Below are positions 60,642-64,000 of a stretch of 64,000 bases of DNA, in pieces. The position numbers and the translations under genes were made by a program. A model generated the notes under the pieces. The model saw only the letters and a list, made by a program, of their open reading frames with translations, made no database searches and was not told the DNA's origin. Source of the stretch: Bacillota bacterium (GTDB lineage: Bacteria > Bacillota > Clostridia > Acetivibrionales > DSM-1351); assembly GCA_023400235.1 (NCBI GenBank), contig JAEXFI010000041.1, positions 77,346 to 141,345 of the forward strand, read 5' to 3'. The stretch's first letter is position 1. The number at the start of each line of letters is the position of its first letter.

Positions 60642-63600
60642 TCATATCTGGGTAAACGGCTTGAAAAGAAAACCCGTATGGAATCTCTGAGCATTAAACC
60701 TGTATTTCTCAAGCAGCTCCGGCCCGCAGCTGTTGGAGCCTATGCCGCTTTGTGCGTAATCCACGCACAATACTGTATTCCCGCTCTTTTCCAGTTCAAA
60801 ATTGTGCATCTTCAAGGTCAGTTCCTCCTGTGTATAACAGGATGCATTGAAGCAAAACTGTTCATCACTCACCACCAGCAGCCCCAAGCCTCCATCCGAC
60901 TCCAGCCTCACATAGTGGCAGCCGAAATGGCTTCCGTTTTCCTGGGGCCTCAGATAATCTTCATGCAAATCCTCAAGTCTTGCCTCGAACCTGCCCATGT
61001 AGGATGCTCTTCGTTTATCCCCGTAGCTTTCGTAAGGACCAAACCCGAAATATTCAACCTTGTTGATTTTCTCCGGCAGGAACATTCTAAGCCCGAATCT
61101 TGGCAGAAACGGCGTTTCCATGTTTTTTTCAACCTGCATATTCACTGAGATAGTCCCGTCACCTGCTATATTCCACTCGGTACTTATATAAAGTATCCGT
61201 TGAATATGAATAGCTGCTAAAGATAATTCGGTTATAAGCCTGACATTCCCCTCTTCCTTAAAAACCCTGGTGATATATGCCCTGGAAACAGTTCTGTGGT
61301 AGCCGCTTTTCTCCCATTTATCACGGATATATCTGTCATTGTCGGTGGGGGCTCTCCAGATGTTGTAATTCATGGGCTTTTCAAGCAGTGTGCTATTGTC
61401 ATAGGTCATAGTGTCAAAGGCGCCTGATATTTTGCTGTAGCAATATTTAAAGCTCCCTCCGCTGATTATTACGTGTCTGCCGGTTTCCTCAACGGACATT
61501 TCCTCCCGGACAGCACTGCCACTGCTTTTTCCCAGTATGCCCGTAATCCGGTCTTCTTTGAGACCCCGATGGTCAATGTCCAGCTTTACCTGGTCAAACC
61601 CCAGTAAATGCCCTTTTGACGTAAAGGCCAGGTTATTCTTCTGAATGTAATCAAACTTGATATAACAATCCCCATCTGCTCCGTCCAGGTCTATTTCCAG
61701 GACTTTCTCCTGATGGGGCTTTATATCCAGAACATTTTCATCCGCAACAACTCCGCGGGCTATTTCCTCACCGTTTCTGGTAACTGTATATTGAATGTAT
61801 AAGCAGTCCCTGGTATTTATAAAGTCCAGCATGTTTCTGAAGGTAAACCTTCCGGCCTTTGAGTTTTCATCTACAAGTCTTAACGGCCTTATGACATTTT
61901 TATATTCCAGCAGCCCTGTATGAACCCTTCTGTCAGGATATACAAGCCCATCCATGCAAAAGTTCCCGTCATGGGGAAATTCTCCAAAGTCTCCTCCGTA
62001 ATAATATCCGGCTTTCCCCTCCCGGGTTTCTCCCATATATACCGCATGGTCACACCACTCCCATACAAAGCCTCCACAGAAGCCATCATATCTTTGTATG
62101 AGCTCCTGGTAGTCTTCCATATCTCCGGGGCCGTTACCCATGGCATGGACATATTCGCATTGCATAAAAGGCTTGTCACACTTCTGTTCCTTAAAATATT
62201 TTTTTATATAACCTGTGGAGGCATACATGCAGCTATATATATCCAGCTTGCTGAAATCGCATTCGTAGCCGTCCGGAGTATAGTGAGCACTTTCATAATG
62301 AGTCAGTCTGCTGGGGTCATAGCTTTTAACCCAACTCAGAGCACTTTCAAAGTTTCTTCCAAAGCCCGACTCATTTCCCATGGACCAGACTACCACACAG
62401 GGGTGGTTTTTATCCCGTATTACGTTTTTTCTGACGCGGTCCGCAATGGTCTCCTCATAGTCGGGATCGTGGGCCAAAAGAGGAAATCTACGTTCATACC
62501 GGTCATCTCCGTATATGGTTGTTGTGCCATGAGTCTCTATATCCGCCTCTGAGACAACATAAAACCCATATTTGTCGCAGAGCTCAGTGAATACAGGAGA
62601 ATTTGGGTAGTGGCTTGTCCGTATTGCATTTATATTGTGCTGCTTCATAAGTGACAGATCCAAAAGCATGTCCTCCACAGTCACAGCCGGCCCGGTCACA
62701 GGATTGCTGTCATGCCTGTTCACTCCCTTGAACTTGATTTTCTCTCCATTTAGATACACCACTCCGTCCACTGCCTTTATTTCTCTTATCCCTATTTTTA
62801 CAGCTATAGTCTCGCAATCCGTGTTCAGGAACAGGGTGTACAGGTTCGGCTGCTCGGCATTCCATAAAGCAGGTGAGACCAGTGGAATATGAAGCTCTGC
62901 TCCCTGCAAGGTACCTCTGTCCAGCTCTTTTGAAGCAGTCGTATCAAGCAGCACATAGTCAACCTTGGCAGGCTTCTCTTCCAGATATTCTATCTTAACT
63001 GATATATCCGCCCTGGCATAGTTTTCAGACAATGCGGTTTCTATAAAAAAGTCTCTTATATGTTTTTCAGGACGGTATAAAATGTACACATCACGAAAAA
63101 TTCCTGACGTCCTGAACTTATCCTGGTCTTCAAAATAGCTTCCGTCACACCACTTCAAAACAAGGATGGCAACAGTATTCATACCTGCCTTCACCAGATG
63201 AGTAATATCAAATTCCCCAGTGGCATGTGATACCTGGCTGTACCCTGCAAAAGCCCCGTTAATCCACAGGTAGTAGCAGGAATCCACCCCTTCAAAATTT
63301 ATATACTTCCGCATGTCCTCGCAGCCGGCAAGTACCTCAAACTGCCTTACATACACTCCGCAGGGATTGTCTGCCGGAACATAGGGTGGGTCATAAGGAA
63401 AAGGATATTTTATATTGGTGTACTGATGGCTGTCATAGCCGTGATTCTGCCACACAGAGGGCACGGGTATACTTCCGAAACCCGCCGCAGCCAGGTCATA
63501 GCCCTGCTGGTAAAACTCCTCTGTAACGTCAAGGATGCTGTTAAAATACTTAAAACTCCATTGTCCGTTCAGCAGTTGAAATCTGGAGGAGCGGCTCCGC

Positions 63601-63710
63601 TCCTGTAATACCGCCTCATCCTCACAGGCATACGGGATATAGTAAGCTCTGTCCTTCATTGTGCCAAGATGTAGTATCCGGGGATTTTCATAATACTTTT
63701 CTACAAGCAT
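60642..63710 (-). CDS. lacZ: Beta-galactosidase, glycoside hydrolase family 2 (LacZ type)
   Basis: About 1022 residues, cytoplasmic (no signal). GH2 sandwich, Ig-like, TIM barrel and C-terminal beta-gal small-chain domains. Acid/base Glu in VWSMGNESGFG, nucleophile Glu in MQCEYVHAMGNG, plus RHDSNPVTG and FVWEWCDH. Start ATG 63710 (MLVEKYYENP) has AAGGTGG; GTG 63731 is an alternative. Single gene without an adjacent lac permease in the window. Confidence 0.95.
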   Translation of the reverse strand: MLVEKYYENPRILHLGTMKDRAYYIPYACEDEAVLQERSRSSRFQLLNGQWSFKYFNSILDVTEEFYQQGYDLAAAGFGSIPVPSVWQNHGYDSHQYTNIKYPFPYDPPYVPADNPCGVYVRQFEVLAGCEDMRKYINFEGVDSCYYLWINGAFAGYSQVSHATGEFDITHLVKAGMNTVAILVLKWCDGSYFEDQDKFRTSGIFRDVYILYRPEKHIRDFFIETALSENYARADISVKIEYLEEKPAKVDYVLLDTTASKELDRGTLQGAELHIPLVSPALWNAEQPNLYTLFLNTDCETIAVKIGIREIKAVDGVVYLNGEKIKFKGVNRHDSNPVTGPAVTVEDMLLDLSLMKQHNINAIRTSHYPNSPVFTELCDKYGFYVVSEADIETHGTTTIYGDDRYERRFPLLAHDPDYEETIADRVRKNVIRDKNHPCVVVWSMGNESGFGRNFESALSWVKSYDPSRLTHYESAHYTPDGYECDFSKLDIYSCMYASTGYIKKYFKEQKCDKPFMQCEYVHAMGNGPGDMEDYQELIQRYDGFCGGFVWEWCDHAVYMGETREGKAGYYYGGDFGEFPHDGNFCMDGLVYPDRRVHTGLLEYKNVIRPLRLVDENSKAGRFTFRNMLDFINTRDCLYIQYTVTRNGEEIARGVVADENVLDIKPHQEKVLEIDLDGADGDCYIKFDYIQKNNLAFTSKGHLLGFDQVKLDIDHRGLKEDRITGILGKSSGSAVREEMSVEETGRHVIISGGSFKYCYSKISGAFDTMTYDNSTLLEKPMNYNIWRAPTDNDRYIRDKWEKSGYHRTVSRAYITRVFKEEGNVRLITELSLAAIHIQRILYISTEWNIAGDGTISVNMQVEKNMETPFLPRFGLRMFLPEKINKVEYFGFGPYESYGDKRRASYMGRFEARLEDLHEDYLRPQENGSHFGCHYVRLESDGGLGLLVVSDEQFCFNASCYTQEELTLKMHNFELEKSGNTVLCVDYAQSGIGSNSCGPELLEKYRFNAQRFHTGFLFKPFTQI

Positions 63711-63752
63711 TTCAGCCACCACCTTCTTCACGAATTTAAGCAGTTAATATTA

Positions 63753-63953
63753 TTATATATAGTATTTGCCATTTACGTAAATAAACATAATAAATATTAA
63801 ATTAACCTGTTGTGCTAATTGAAAATGTGATATTAGGAAGAGAATGCTATACACTCCCGGACAAGCTTCAAATAAATGCTTGTACATAACGCTTTTGGCG
63901 AAATTGTAATACCTTTCGTCATGCCTTTTTAGCCGTCGCAGCAACTCGGCCAT
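63753..63953 (-). other. Unassigned short frame near the right edge
   Basis: A 66-codon frame (MAELLRRLKRHDERYYNFAK…) is open back to a stop inside the palindrome at 63972-63996. The first half looks protein-like, the second half is hydrophobic AT-rich and probably non-coding. No SD. May be a relic. Nothing else seen between it and the lacZ start. Confidence 0.2.
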
Positions 63954-63971
63954 CCAGGCCTCGGGTGCTGC

Positions 63972-63996
63972 TTAAATTGACGTCCTGTCAATTTAA
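63972..63996. repeat. Perfect inverted repeat at the window edge
   Basis: Arms TTAAATTGAC and GTCAATTTAA (10 bp, perfect) around GTCCT. Could be an operator for a gene beyond the window. Not followed by a T-run, so not a terminator. Confidence 0.5.
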
Positions 63997-64000
63997 CTGC

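Overview
The window comes from an anaerobic, endospore-forming, nitrogen-fixing Firmicute of class Clostridia. The gene content resembles cellulolytic Ruminiclostridium-type organisms, but that placement is inference from gene families and AT-rich intergenic DNA, not from a search. Signs of the lifestyle are sporulation and germination genes (gerA-type operon, ytxC, a SASP, spmA/spmB, yaaT, abrB under apparent Spo0A control), glycosidases without signal peptides (GH3, GH2), a 2[4Fe-4S] ferredoxin, and an alternative iron-only nitrogenase.

Layout. 1-3150: anfH and the start of anfD on the minus strand, behind a leader of about 715 nt that begins at a consensus promoter and carries three hairpins sharing one loop sequence plus a 30-nt direct repeat. 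3518-6874: GH3 glycosidase and an AraC regulator (+). 6894-11302: a spore germinant-receptor operon (-) ending in a tiny two-helix membrane protein. 11540-15953: an isolated LoaP (specialised NusG) locus with two paralogous BtrH-like proteins on opposite strands. 15982-24304: sporulation and housekeeping genes. 24464-32925: hflX, dut, U32 peptidase, a phosphatase-superfamily gene, zapA, hemerythrin and an unknown gene. 33023-39929: a chemotaxis cluster (cheY-cheA-cheW-mcp-cheR-HD-GYP, all minus). 39988-40877: a short tyrosine recombinase between two inverted 32-bp near-palindromes. 40953-60489: a block whose order recalls the Bacillus yaaO-tmk-yaaQ-yaaR-holB-yaaT-yabB-yabC-abrB-metS-yabD-yabE-ksgA region, here with ferredoxin, spmAB, ytpB, khtTU and a YitT-like gene inserted. 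60642-63710: a GH2 beta-galactosidase.

Least ordinary features: (1) the anf leader with shared-loop hairpins whose stems covary; (2) a family of about 107-bp repeats fused exactly to the start codons of ksgA, an unknown membrane gene and holB; (3) the recombinase flanked by inverted sites directly upstream of the chemotaxis operon; (4) the orphan LoaP/BtrH-like locus; (5) an HflX whose N-terminal extension carries a JAMM/RadC-type metal-site motif. No tRNA, rRNA, CRISPR array or complete insertion sequence was seen. All functional statements rest on reading motifs by eye; no database search was run.
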